From: CBDFKQ01 sp965248855
Lineage (GTDB): Bacteria; Bacteroidota; Bacteroidia; Cytophagales; 172606-1
Reading direction: 5' to 3'
Assembly: GCA_965248855.1 (NCBI GenBank)
Contig: CBDFKQ010000005.1
Coordinates: 144,610 to 208,609 of the forward strand
DNA: 64,000 nucleotides
Part shown: piece by piece, positions 36,194 to 44,998 of the stretch
Layout: each line of letters starts with the position of its first letter
Position numbering within the stretch: position 1 is the stretch's first letter
Notes under the pieces: model-generated
Database searches by the model: none
Told to the model about the DNA's origin: nothing
What the model saw: the letters and a program-made list of their open reading frames with translations, nothing else
Position numbers and translations under genes: made by a program

Positions 36194-36508
36194 TTACGCG
36201 GCACATGCTTCTGCACATTTCCTGCAAGCCTCTGCGCATTTTTTACAATGATCGTTATCATGTTTGTCACATTCTGCGGCACATGCAAGGCAAATTTCTC
36301 TGCATTCTTTTGCTAAATGTTCTCCATGTTTGGATTCTCTGGCAAGTAAACGGGCAGTTAAAGAGCATACATCAGCACAATCTCTGTCAATTAAAATGCA
36401 ATTTTTCATCATTTGTACATCATGTTCGTTTAAACAAGCGGTTGCACAGTTTTCGCAGGCAATAGCACAGGCCAGGCACGCATCAATACATTCTTTCATG
36501 TTTTTCAT
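36194..36508 (-). CDS. csp: Four-helix-bundle copper storage protein (Csp/DUF326)
   Basis: 104 residues with 18 cysteines spaced in the pattern of Csp copper-storage proteins (CxxCxxxC.. runs: ECIDACLACAIACENCATAC, CREICLACAAEC, CKKCAEACRKCAEAC). No signal peptide, so it is a cytosolic Csp3-like protein that binds many Cu(I) ions through Cys lining the helical bundle. It lies directly behind the HMA-AraC regulator, which is the likely controller of the whole set. Confidence 0.9.
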   Translation of the reverse strand: MKNMKECIDACLACAIACENCATACLNEHDVQMMKNCILIDRDCADVCSLTARLLARESKHGEHLAKECREICLACAAECDKHDNDHCKKCAEACRKCAEACAA

Positions 36509-36703
36509 TTTAATAAAGTTTAATGGTTTGAATTAAAAAAAGTTAAATTTCATGCGAATAGAATATTAATTTTAAGCTTATTTAAAAGCAATTATCTTTA
36601 AACCATATTGCATTTTTTTAACTATGTAAAAGTCTACATCATTTAACCTTTTTTGTTATATTAAAATAATATTAATGTGCATAATTATCTTGTAAGCAAA
36701 TAT

Positions 36704-37267
36704 TTAAATCTCATCTAAAGTTTTTCTTGTCCTGTCTTTATTATTTCTAAATTCTGAAGGCGTCATACCTGTAACTTCTTTAAACTGCCTCGATAAATGC
36801 TGGGTACTGCTATAGTCAGTTGCAAAAGCAATTTCACCAAATGAACTTTCACCATAAGTTATCAACTCCTTTACTCTTTCTATTTTTTGGTTAATAAAAT
36901 AACGTTCAATTGTTATACCCTGATTAACAGAGAATAAGCTGCTTAAATAAGTATAATCCTTACCAACTGCATGTGATATAAAATCTGAATGGTTAATTTT
37001 TTTTGAAATACTCCCACTTGAATGTATGAGTTCTATAATAGTACTTTTAATTTTTTCAATGAGTTGAGCTTGTTTATCATTTAATATTTCAAAACCAAGC
37101 TCGGAAAGTGAAAGGCTAAGGTTTTCAATCTGCCCACCAGTTAAATTTTCTTCTATTTCAACTTCTCCAAGTTTAATATCAATGCATGTTAAATTCATTT
37201 TTCCCAACACTTTTGTAACCGCCGTTTTACATCGGTTACAAACCATATTTTTAATATAGATTTTCAT
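36704..37267 (-). CDS. HMA-AraC fusion transcriptional regulator
   Basis: 187 residues. N-terminal ~70 residues form a heavy-metal-associated ferredoxin-like domain with the metal motif M-V-C-N-R-C at residues 8-13; the rest is a two-helix-turn-helix AraC domain (YTYLSSLFSVNQGITIERYFINQKIERVKELI; SFGEIAFATDYSSTQHLSRQFKEVTGMTPSEF). The metal domain is expected to sense Cu(I)/Ag(I) and control the surrounding operon. Such HMA-AraC fusions are known in Bacteroidota copper loci. Confidence 0.85.
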   Translation of the reverse strand: MKIYIKNMVCNRCKTAVTKVLGKMNLTCIDIKLGEVEIEENLTGGQIENLSLSLSELGFEILNDKQAQLIEKIKSTIIELIHSSGSISKKINHSDFISHAVGKDYTYLSSLFSVNQGITIERYFINQKIERVKELITYGESSFGEIAFATDYSSTQHLSRQFKEVTGMTPSEFRNNKDRTRKTLDEI

Positions 37268-37389
37268 AAAAGAGTATTATAATTAGGCTTGATTCTTTAG
37301 GTAGAAAGACAAAAAGATGATCGTGTTTGAAAATTTAAACACAAAGAAAACCCTACACTTTATAAAGGGGGTAAATAGGAAGTTAATAA

Positions 37390-37821
37390 TTATATTCTGA
37401 AAACGTTGTATTGTAAGTAGAGGGGGTATTGATAAATAAGAGGCGGAGAATGGTAATTTGGTACAATTAAAACAACATTCTCAATCAAAGGAACTTGAAA
37501 ATTTATAAAATCACTACTGTTAGTGATAAGTTTGAATGCTTTAAAAAAAAAAGAAAATAAAGTATTCGGTTCACCCTTAAACTTAACAGAACAAACACCA
37601 TCTTTACAGCATCCTTCCGGGCATCCACTTTTAATAGGTGTTTTTATTTCTTTTTTAGATTGATGACAACAAGATTTATTTATATGATTTTCAATTAAAG
37701 AAATACTATATGAATGTCGATTAAATATTTTATCAAGCTGATGTGCGCAAGTTATCATGCCTGAGGAGGCAATTAGATAAAAGCTTGAGAACATTATGAG
37801 AGATAATTTTTTCATATTCAT
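37390..37821 (-). CDS. Secreted Cys/His-rich small protein at head of the copper cluster (HYC_CC_PP-like)
   Basis: 143 residues from the ATG at 37821 (MNMKKLSLIMFSSFYLIASSGM), giving a clean signal peptide; the frame from 37860 is rejected. Metal-ligand-rich segments: ITCAHQLDKIFNRHSYS, NKSCCHQSKKE, GCPEGCCKDGVC, and a C-terminal YHSPPLIYQYPLY. The CC and PP motifs place it with the small proteins usually found at the start of Bacteroidota copper operons. Probably a periplasmic copper binder. Function inferred from composition and context. Confidence 0.65.
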   Translation of the reverse strand: MNMKKLSLIMFSSFYLIASSGMITCAHQLDKIFNRHSYSISLIENHINKSCCHQSKKEIKTPIKSGCPEGCCKDGVCSVKFKGEPNTLFSFFFKAFKLITNSSDFINFQVPLIENVVLIVPNYHSPPLIYQYPLYLQYNVFRI

Positions 37822-38021
37822 TTTATGAACGCCAATATAAATAAAAAGTTTGAATACCAAATTTTATCAATAATTTAATTTCAATTTTTTCTTTATTATC
37901 ATCCTCATTGTTAAATATTTAATTTTTAAGAATATTAAATCTTAAATAAATTCTTATTCATTAATTTTTAGTTACCTTTTGCTTTCCAACCGCTTAGTTA
38001 AATTTTATCGTTAAAAATTTT

Positions 38022-38342
38022 ATGACTGAAAAAGATAACAAAGTCCAATCAAAGCCGGAATGTTTTATTATTGCTATTGGGGCATCAGCAGGTGGTATGG
38101 AAGCCATTCAAACTCTTTTTGATTTTACTCCAAGTGATTCAGTCTCTTATGTTATAATTCAACATCTTTCTCCTGATCATAAAAGTTTTATGGCTGAGCT
38201 GTTAAAAAAACACTCTAAACTTAAAATTTATGTTGTAGAAAATGAAATGGAAGTACTGGCAAACTGTGTTTATGTAATGCCGGAAGGGAAAATAATGACA
38301 ATCAACCGAGGTAAATTAATTTTAAAAGACAGAAAGGATTAA
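38022..38342 (+). pseudogene. CheB domain, N-terminal part of a frameshifted CheB-CheR kinase
   Basis: 106 residues. IIAIGASAGGMEAI carries the methylesterase Ser; IIQHLSPDH carries the catalytic His; the frame then stops at TAA 38340-38342 after KDRKD. The rest of CheB, with the catalytic Asp (GNGSDGTKG), continues in the -1 frame: the frame containing 38378 is open from about 38333 and reads KGLIPNTAIDIFFNSLAEDQG. A single-base difference near a run of As at 38333-38335 explains the break. It could be a real mutation, an assembly or sequencing indel, or a programmed shift. Confidence 0.75.
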
Positions 38343-38377
38343 TCCCTAATACCGCCATTGATATCTTTTTTAATTCA

Positions 38378-41218
38378 TTGGCAGAAGACCAAGGGGATAA
38401 AGGTATTGCAATTATTCTTTCAGGTAATGGATCTGATGGCACAAAAGGAATTGCGGCAGTTAAAAAAGAAGGCGGGATGGTTATTGTTCAAGATCCGAAT
38501 TCAACAACTTATAATAGTATGCCTAACAGTGCTATTGCTTCCGGCAATTATGATTTTGTACTGCCTCCAAAGTTAATACCTCAACAAATAATTAATTATA
38601 TTGATAAGAGAAAATCATGGGTAAATAATAATGATCCTATTGCAGATATACCCGAAGTTGAATTAGTAAAAATTATAAATTTAATAAAAGAACATTCACC
38701 ACTTGATTTTTCGGAATATAAAACCCCAACCATCGTAAGGAGAATTATAAGAAGGATGCAAGCCAATAAGTCACAAACTACTGAAGATTATATTAAAATT
38801 TTAAATACAAATCCTACTGAAATAGAAACCCTTTCAAAAGAATTTTTAATAAGTGTAACAAAATTTTTTCGTGATGAGGATGCCTTTAACGCCGTTCAAA
38901 AATTAATCCCTGATTTAATAGAAAATAAATTATTAGTTGATACTTTAAAGGTTTGGGTAGTGGGTTGTGCTACCGGGGAAGAAGCATATTCAATAGCAAT
39001 ACTTATTAAAGAGTATTTAATCTCTATAAATAAGCAAATAGAAGTAAAAATATTTGCCTCGGATATTGATAAAGATGCCTTAGCAGTAGCTTCAAAAGGA
39101 ATATATGCTGAAAGTATTAAAAACGATGTTTCTGAAGAAAGGCTTTCAAAATATTTTTATCATGAGGATGGGAAATACAGAATAAAAGAATCAATAAGGA
39201 ACATGCTTATAGTGGCCCATCATGACATTACACAAAATCCACCTTATTATAAATTGGATTTTATCAGTTGCCGAAATTTACTTATTTATCTTAATCCTGT
39301 TCTTCAAAAAAAGATTTTAACAACACTACATTTTTGTCTTAATCCGGACGGATATTTATTTCTTGGGCCAAGTGAAGGCCTTGGAGATTTAAAAACCAAG
39401 TTTTTGGAGGAAAATAGGAAATGGAAAATTTATAAAAATAATGAACCTTCCAGCCTTTTAGAAAATGGAATTTACACAGCTCCAAATTTTTATAATCCTA
39501 TACCATTAAAGAAAATACCTGTTTTAAATTCAACTCATTCAAATTCTCAGGAAAGTTTAAATGAGGTTATCATGGCCGCTATTGCTCAAAAAACAGATAT
39601 GGCAGGGGTTTGCGTTGATGAGGATTATAAAATCATAAAAACATTTGGTGAGTATAAAAAATACCTACTGCCGGAAATGTTTAATTTTGCCTTACTACAA
39701 ATGTTGCCTCACGAACTTTCATTAGTTACTTCTACAGCATTAAACCAAGTGACAAGGCAAAAAAAAGAAATAACAATTAAAGATGTAATTTTTACTCACA
39801 ATGAGGTAACCAGATCTATTAATATTTTCATTAAACCATTAACTGAAAATAAATTATTTGAAAATATTTTACTGGTCTGCTTTAGTGAACAAGCCGGTGA
39901 ACAAAAATTAGAAAATACTGAAACTTACAACAAAGACTTACACGCGAGCCGATATTTGTTTGATGTGCAAGAAGATCTTAAAAATACAAAAATTAAATTA
40001 AATGAAAGTTATGAGCAATTGGAAGCAAGTAATATAAATGCCCAAACTTATAGTGAAGAGTTAATTTCAAATAATGAAGAGTTACAAAGCACAAACGAAG
40101 AGGTTCAATCGATTAATGAAGAGCTACAAACAGTAAATAATTTATATCAACTTAAAATAAAAGAGTTAAGCGAACTTAATGATGATTTAAATAATTATTT
40201 TAAAAGTACTGTTAACGGACATATTTATCTGGATAAGAATTTTATCATCCGCAAATTTAGTCCATCCGCTTTTAAACAAATTAATGTTAAAGATTCAGAT
40301 ATCGGTCGCCCATTAGGTGATATTTCTACTAATATAAAATTTTCTAGAATGATTGATGATATTAGGTCTGTTCTTACATCATCTCATTCATTAATTAAAG
40401 AAGTAGAAACCCAAGATAGTAAGTGGTATCAAATGATGGTTGTACCCTATATAAGGCAGCAGGATAATATTATTGATGGTGCGATAATATCTTTTAACGA
40501 TATTACAGACCTTAAGATTGCAGAAAAAAAATTATTGAAAATAAATGAAGACCATAATACATTTATTTTTGCAGTATCACACGATTTACTCGCCCCTGTG
40601 GCTAACATCGAAGGATTAATATCTACATTCAACACCATTATTGGCCCCGGTAATGAGAAAATAAAAGAAATGGCAGATTTGATGAATGTTTGTATAAAAA
40701 GACTTAAAGATACCATTGTTGATTTATCAGATTTAAGAAAAATAGAAAAGGAATATACTGAAGAAAGACCGGGTTCAATTTATATTAATGAGCTTTTAAA
40801 TGAAATTAAATTAAGTATTAAAGAAACATTGGTAAAATCAAAAACAAAAATCACAACAAATTTTAGTGTAAACGAAGTTTATTACTCAAAAAAAAATTTA
40901 AGGAGTATACTTTTAAATTTAATAACAAATGCAATAAAATATAAATCGCCGGAGCGTGACCCTGAAATAAAAATCAGCACTAAAAAGGAAGATAGTTTTA
41001 TTATACTTTCAGTAGAAGATAATGGAAAAGGAATAAGTAAGGAGGATCAAGAAAAGATTTTTAATATGTATAAGCGAGTGGATATTGAATCAGAAATTGA
41101 AGGAACAGGTATAGGTTTATTTCTTATTAAAAAAATTGTTACAAATACCGGAGGAAAAATTGAAGTTGAGAGCGAAAAAGGAAAAGGATCTGTTTTTAAA
41201 GTATGGCTTAAAAAATAA
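38378..41218 (+). CDS. CheB (C-term) - CheR - PAS - histidine kinase fusion (3' part of frameshifted gene)
   Basis: 946 residues as read from TTG 38378. After the CheB remainder (GNGSDGTKG, Asp of the triad) come the CheR helical part and SAM domain (VTKFFRDEDAF, VVGCATGEEAYSIAIL, DFISCRNLLIYL), a coiled coil with repeated EEL/NEEL heptads (~540-610), a PAS region (IRKFSPSAFKQINV) and a histidine kinase: H-box AVSHDLLAPVANI, N-box NLITNAIKYKS, G-boxes DNGKGI and GTGIGLFLIKKIV. No response-regulator gene is adjacent. Broken upstream; see the preceding entry. Confidence 0.85.
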   Translation: MAEDQGDKGIAIILSGNGSDGTKGIAAVKKEGGMVIVQDPNSTTYNSMPNSAIASGNYDFVLPPKLIPQQIINYIDKRKSWVNNNDPIADIPEVELVKIINLIKEHSPLDFSEYKTPTIVRRIIRRMQANKSQTTEDYIKILNTNPTEIETLSKEFLISVTKFFRDEDAFNAVQKLIPDLIENKLLVDTLKVWVVGCATGEEAYSIAILIKEYLISINKQIEVKIFASDIDKDALAVASKGIYAESIKNDVSEERLSKYFYHEDGKYRIKESIRNMLIVAHHDITQNPPYYKLDFISCRNLLIYLNPVLQKKILTTLHFCLNPDGYLFLGPSEGLGDLKTKFLEENRKWKIYKNNEPSSLLENGIYTAPNFYNPIPLKKIPVLNSTHSNSQESLNEVIMAAIAQKTDMAGVCVDEDYKIIKTFGEYKKYLLPEMFNFALLQMLPHELSLVTSTALNQVTRQKKEITIKDVIFTHNEVTRSINIFIKPLTENKLFENILLVCFSEQAGEQKLENTETYNKDLHASRYLFDVQEDLKNTKIKLNESYEQLEASNINAQTYSEELISNNEELQSTNEEVQSINEELQTVNNLYQLKIKELSELNDDLNNYFKSTVNGHIYLDKNFIIRKFSPSAFKQINVKDSDIGRPLGDISTNIKFSRMIDDIRSVLTSSHSLIKEVETQDSKWYQMMVVPYIRQQDNIIDGAIISFNDITDLKIAEKKLLKINEDHNTFIFAVSHDLLAPVANIEGLISTFNTIIGPGNEKIKEMADLMNVCIKRLKDTIVDLSDLRKIEKEYTEERPGSIYINELLNEIKLSIKETLVKSKTKITTNFSVNEVYYSKKNLRSILLNLITNAIKYKSPERDPEIKISTKKEDSFIILSVEDNGKGISKEDQEKIFNMYKRVDIESEIEGTGIGLFLIKKIVTNTGGKIEVESEKGKGSVFKVWLKK

Positions 41219-41229
41219 TATAAATTTAA

Positions 41230-41259
41230 AATTTATGAATATATTGATATTGATAAATT
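41230..41259. repeat. AT-rich palindrome, family copy d
   Basis: AATTTATGAATA (41230-41241) pairs with TATTGATAAATT (41248-41259) with one mismatch; the family core occurs on the minus strand. Just after the stop of the kinase gene, before the tandem array. Confidence 0.6.
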
Positions 41260-41311
41260 GATATTTAATAATTGATGTTACGCATAAAGATATTTGAGTT
41301 TAACTATACGT

Positions 41312-41985
41312 CTTAATCTGTGATTCTTATTTTTTGTCTGAATCACAGATTTAAATGGATTGAGGGGATTTTACAAATTTTCTTTTTTCCTACTTCCGTA
41401 TAATCCTGTAATCTTCCTTAATCTGTGATTCCTATTTTTTGTCTGAATCACAGATTTAAATGGATTGCAAGGATTTCACAAATTTTCCTTTTTCCTACTT
41501 CCGTGTAATCCTGTAATCTTCCTTAATCTGTGATTCTTATTTTTTGTCTGAATCACAGATTTAAATGGATTGCGAGGATTTCACAAATTTTCTTTTTTCC
41601 TACTTCCGTGTAATCCTGTAATCTTCCTTAATCTGTGATTCTTATTTTTTGTCTGAATCACTGATTAAATGGATTGCGGGGATTTCACAAATTTTCTTTT
41701 TTCCTACTTCCGTGTAATCCTGCAATCTTCCTTAATCTGTGATTCTTATTTTTTGTCTGAATCACAGATTTAAATGGATTGAGGGGATTTTACAAATTTT
41801 CTTTTTTCCTGCTTCCTTGTAATCCTGTAATCTTCCTTAATCTGTTATTCCTATTTTTTGTCTGAATCACGGATTAAATGGATTGCGGGGATTTCACAAA
41901 TTTTCTTTTTTCCTACTTCCGTGTAATCCTGTAATCTTCCTTAATATGTGATTCTTATTTTTTGTCTGAATCACGGATTAAATGG
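41312..41985. repeat. Seven-copy 104-105-bp tandem array with hairpin units
   Basis: Six full units of 104-105 bp (starts at 41312, 41417, 41522, 41627, 41731, 41836) and a seventh partial copy from 41940. Each unit contains AATCTGTGATTC, a 13-nt loop and GAATCACAGATT (12-bp arms, perfect in copies 1, 2, 3 and 5; degraded in others), then a TTTCTTTTTTCCTACTTCC pyrimidine stretch. No ORF spans the units. The 1081-bp gap between the kinase fusion and the gene ending at 42300 is otherwise AT-rich. Confidence 0.9.
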
Positions 41986-42218
41986 AGTAAAAACAATCTC
42001 TACATATCAAGCAACTAATTTATTTAAACAAGAATATGTATTAAACAAAGGTTTATACAAAGAACTAATTTTGCGTAACATCAGTTAATATTTTTTTTTG
42101 AATTTTAAATTAATATTTTTTTGAATTGGAGCTTAAAATTTAAATCCCTTTCGTGAGAATTATTAAATTAGAACAGAAAGCTCTCCTAACTTATTATTAT
42201 TTATTTCGATTTAAAAAC

Positions 42219-42252
42219 AAAAAAACTTTGATTAAAAAATCAAAGTTTTTTT
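42219..42252 (-). terminator. Bidirectional intrinsic terminator
   Basis: Perfect 15-bp arms (A7CTTTGATT and AATCAAAGT7) with a 4-base loop, 47 bases past the stop of the gene ending at 42300. Confidence 0.85.
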
Positions 42253-42299
42253 TGGTTATATATTAAAATAATTTACACAAACGCATTGAATGAAATGAT

Positions 42300-42956
42300 T
42301 TATTCTTTCCATTTTTTCTTTTTTAAATCACCTCTTTTTATTGATTTTATAAAATTAGCCCAGGCAAAAGGATTTAAAAGAGGATTGGTAGGGAAAAAAT
42401 TTCTGTTTGCAGCATAATATGCCTGTTGGTTCATGCTATAACGAAATGCAGCACCGGGTTCAACAGTAGGGTTTTCATACATCATTCTGTTTAACATATC
42501 CTGATCCAGATTTCTTTGAATGGCTTTCTGCTCTTTTTCATCAGGCAGCTCTAATGCTAAAAATGCCTGTTTAAAAAGTTCTTCAGTGGGGTATGGATAA
42601 ACTTCAACCATAGGTAATTGAGTAATATCTTCTTTTAATTCAATTACAACTGAATAAGCACTTTCAGTTAAATTATTAGGTATCCTTATATATCTTTTTT
42701 TAAATCCAACTGCACTAATCACTACACTATCACCTGTAACTGTGGGTACGGAAAAAAAACCAACATTATTAGTCGCCGTTCCCCTGCCTGCTTTTGGAAT
42801 ATAAACGTGAACTCCAATTAAAGGATTTTCATCTTCACCAATTATAAAACCTGAAAATTGAATCACCTGACGGCTTACCTGAGCAACACTGCCCGAGTAA
42901 ACAGTTAATAAAAAAAGAAAAGAAAAGAAATATTTAAAAATAAACTTCATATGCAC
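42300..42956 (-). CDS. Carboxypeptidase-regulatory-like domain protein (secreted)
   Basis: 218 residues. Signal peptide (LFLLTVYSGSVAQ), then a CarboxypepD_reg-like beta domain: FSGFIIGEDENPLIGVHVYIPKAGRGTATNNVGFFSVPTVTGDSVVISAVGFKKR, the common N-terminal plug-like fold of TonB-dependent receptors and other Bacteroidota surface proteins. No receptor barrel follows; the C-terminal ~90 residues are helical, with an alanine/asparagine-rich FAWANFIKSIKRGDLKKKKWKE tail. Function beyond envelope association is not assignable. Confidence 0.78.
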   Translation of the reverse strand: MHMKFIFKYFFSFLFLLTVYSGSVAQVSRQVIQFSGFIIGEDENPLIGVHVYIPKAGRGTATNNVGFFSVPTVTGDSVVISAVGFKKRYIRIPNNLTESAYSVVIELKEDITQLPMVEVYPYPTEELFKQAFLALELPDEKEQKAIQRNLDQDMLNRMMYENPTVEPGAAFRYSMNQQAYYAANRNFFPTNPLLNPFAWANFIKSIKRGDLKKKKWKE

Positions 42957-43035
42957 TAAAAGCTAAATAATAATAAAATTACAAACAATCATCGATTAAT
43001 AAAATTTATAGAACCAATTTTTAAAAACGTACTGT

Positions 43036-43866
43036 TTATTCAAATATTTTTAAAAACGCTAAAACAAAAGGTGCAGAAAGTAACAAACCATCAAATCTAT
43101 CTAAAAAACCACCATGACCCGGAATAACCGATCCCGAATCTTTAATTTCAATACTTCTTTTTAAAAGAGATTCAACTAAATCTCCATAAGTACCTGCCAC
43201 AACTACCAGTATGCAAACACAGTACCACTGCCAATTTTGTAAATCTTTAAAATAAAAAGATAACAGGCTTGCAATGATAAGTGATAATGATAAACCTCCT
43301 AAAGTGCCTTCCCAGGTTTTTTTTGGAGAAACCCGTGCAAATAATTGCTTCTTACCAAAAAGTTTACCTGCAAAATATGCTCCTGTATCACTAGCCCACA
43401 ATAAAAGAAGGCATCCTATTCCAATTTGCCAACTGTATTTACCATGATAAAAAGCGATAAGAATGTTTAAAGAAAATGGCACGGCAGTGTAAATAATACC
43501 CAAAAAAGTGAGTGCTATATTGGTAAACGGTTTTTTATCCGTTTTTTTATAAAGTTTTATAAAAAATACAAAAGACAATATCGGAGGGATTAGAAAAAAG
43601 AAATTGAAAGGAATTATTTTCTTTTCTGTAAAAAAAACCAAGGTATAAATAATTAACCCTGAAGCGGTTCCAAAAATTTTTAATGGTTCATTACCGTCAA
43701 GGCCTACTAATTTATAGAACTCCCATTGAGTGAATAAACAAATGAGAAAGAAAATAATAAAAAAGCCCCATTCATTTAAAGCAATTGCCAACAACATTAC
43801 AGCAACACCACTCAAGCCTGCAATAATTCTTTGTTGTAAATTTGAAAGCTTAGTTATTGCTGACAT
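43036..43866 (-). CDS. cdsA: Phosphatidate cytidylyltransferase
   Basis: 276 residues with eight or so membrane segments. The C-terminal signature KKTWEGTLGGL and GDLVESLLKRSIEIKDSGSVIPGHGGFLDRFDGLLLSAP is diagnostic of CdsA. It makes CDP-diacylglycerol from phosphatidic acid and CTP, the branch point of phospholipid synthesis. The start lies 47 bases after the CPBP protease gene stop, in the same orientation. Confidence 0.93.
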   Translation of the reverse strand: MSAITKLSNLQQRIIAGLSGVAVMLLAIALNEWGFFIIFFLICLFTQWEFYKLVGLDGNEPLKIFGTASGLIIYTLVFFTEKKIIPFNFFFLIPPILSFVFFIKLYKKTDKKPFTNIALTFLGIIYTAVPFSLNILIAFYHGKYSWQIGIGCLLLLWASDTGAYFAGKLFGKKQLFARVSPKKTWEGTLGGLSLSLIIASLLSFYFKDLQNWQWYCVCILVVVAGTYGDLVESLLKRSIEIKDSGSVIPGHGGFLDRFDGLLLSAPFVLAFLKIFE

Positions 43867-43912
43867 TAACCGAAAAACTAATTTAAATAAATTTTAAAAT
43901 TTTTAATTTATA

Positions 43913-44881
43913 TTAACCCAAATTTATTATAGATTTATTTCCAAAACTCTGCTTATAATAAAAGTTTCTAAATACAACTAATAGCAAAATGGTAATTGAT
44001 AAAGACAATAATCCTTCCCACCAATCAATATAACCTTGCTTATCAATATTTATTTGTATTATTTTATTTTGATATAAATACAACATTAAAATTGAAAAGC
44101 CATTATTTGTAAAATGCGCAAACATAGGATAATATATATTGCCGGACCATATATATATGTAACCAAACATGGCTCCTAAAACCATTCGGGGCAAAAATCC
44201 ATAAAACTGGAAGTGGATAAAGCTAAATATAAAAGCAGTAAGCCAAATAGCAATGTGTATATTTTTTGTTAACTGATGTAGCTTTGGCTGTAGTATTCCC
44301 CTGAATAATAATTCTTCGCCAATCCCCGGAATAATTGCCATGATAATAAAGGCAATAAAAAACTCTTTCAGATTAGTAAAATGAGTAAAAGCCTTTGTCA
44401 TTTGTTCGGCTCCTCTTTCCATTTCCTTTATCCAGTTATCAAGTTTATAAAGGAAGTCGGGAAAACTTAATGTAGAATTCCACTGATATAACATGCCATT
44501 ATTAAACGGGATGAATGCAACTACCAACACCATTGCAACAACCAATGGTACAAACCAAAATTCTTTATTAGGGTTTAAAGAATTTAATTTTCTTTTTTCA
44601 ATACCCTTAATATAAAGGATTGGAGCAATTAAGAAGATAAATAATGAAATAGAGGCCTGTAAAATAATTATTTTATAAAAACCATTAGCACCTGACATTA
44701 AACTTAAAATATCATTGGCATCATAAATGTTGATATGAAAAATCAAGAAATTAATTAAAATACCGATTAAACCACCGATAATTTGAAATATTAAATAAAA
44801 ACCAACAAGAATTAGTAATTGAGACCAAAGTTTAATTTTAAAATTTGATCCTGTTACTAAATGATTAACTGAATCATCCAT
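43913..44881 (-). CDS. CPBP-family intramembrane metalloprotease
   Basis: 322 residues, multipass. The CPBP/Abi motifs are GIGEELLFRGIL (EExxxR), FIHFQFYGFLPR and YYPMFAHFTNNG. Family members include CAAX proteases and immunity proteins against bacteriocins; the substrate here cannot be inferred. First gene of the leftward cdsA cluster, divergent from dus at 44999 (118-bp gap). Confidence 0.85.
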   Translation of the reverse strand: MDDSVNHLVTGSNFKIKLWSQLLILVGFYLIFQIIGGLIGILINFLIFHINIYDANDILSLMSGANGFYKIIILQASISLFIFLIAPILYIKGIEKRKLNSLNPNKEFWFVPLVVAMVLVVAFIPFNNGMLYQWNSTLSFPDFLYKLDNWIKEMERGAEQMTKAFTHFTNLKEFFIAFIIMAIIPGIGEELLFRGILQPKLHQLTKNIHIAIWLTAFIFSFIHFQFYGFLPRMVLGAMFGYIYIWSGNIYYPMFAHFTNNGFSILMLYLYQNKIIQINIDKQGYIDWWEGLLSLSITILLLVVFRNFYYKQSFGNKSIINLG

Positions 44882-44998
44882 ATTTTTGTAAATTTATGTC
44901 AAATTTCGGATTTTAAAATTTATTATTTCTTTAAAACCAAAATTCAGAATTGAATTTTTTAAAACAAAATCAAAAAAATTATAGTTTTTTATTCGGTC

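Noticed and set aside
41312..41985. CRISPR array
   Set aside because: Repeats are 104-105 bp units with no separate unique spacers and no cas genes; it is an ordinary tandem array.
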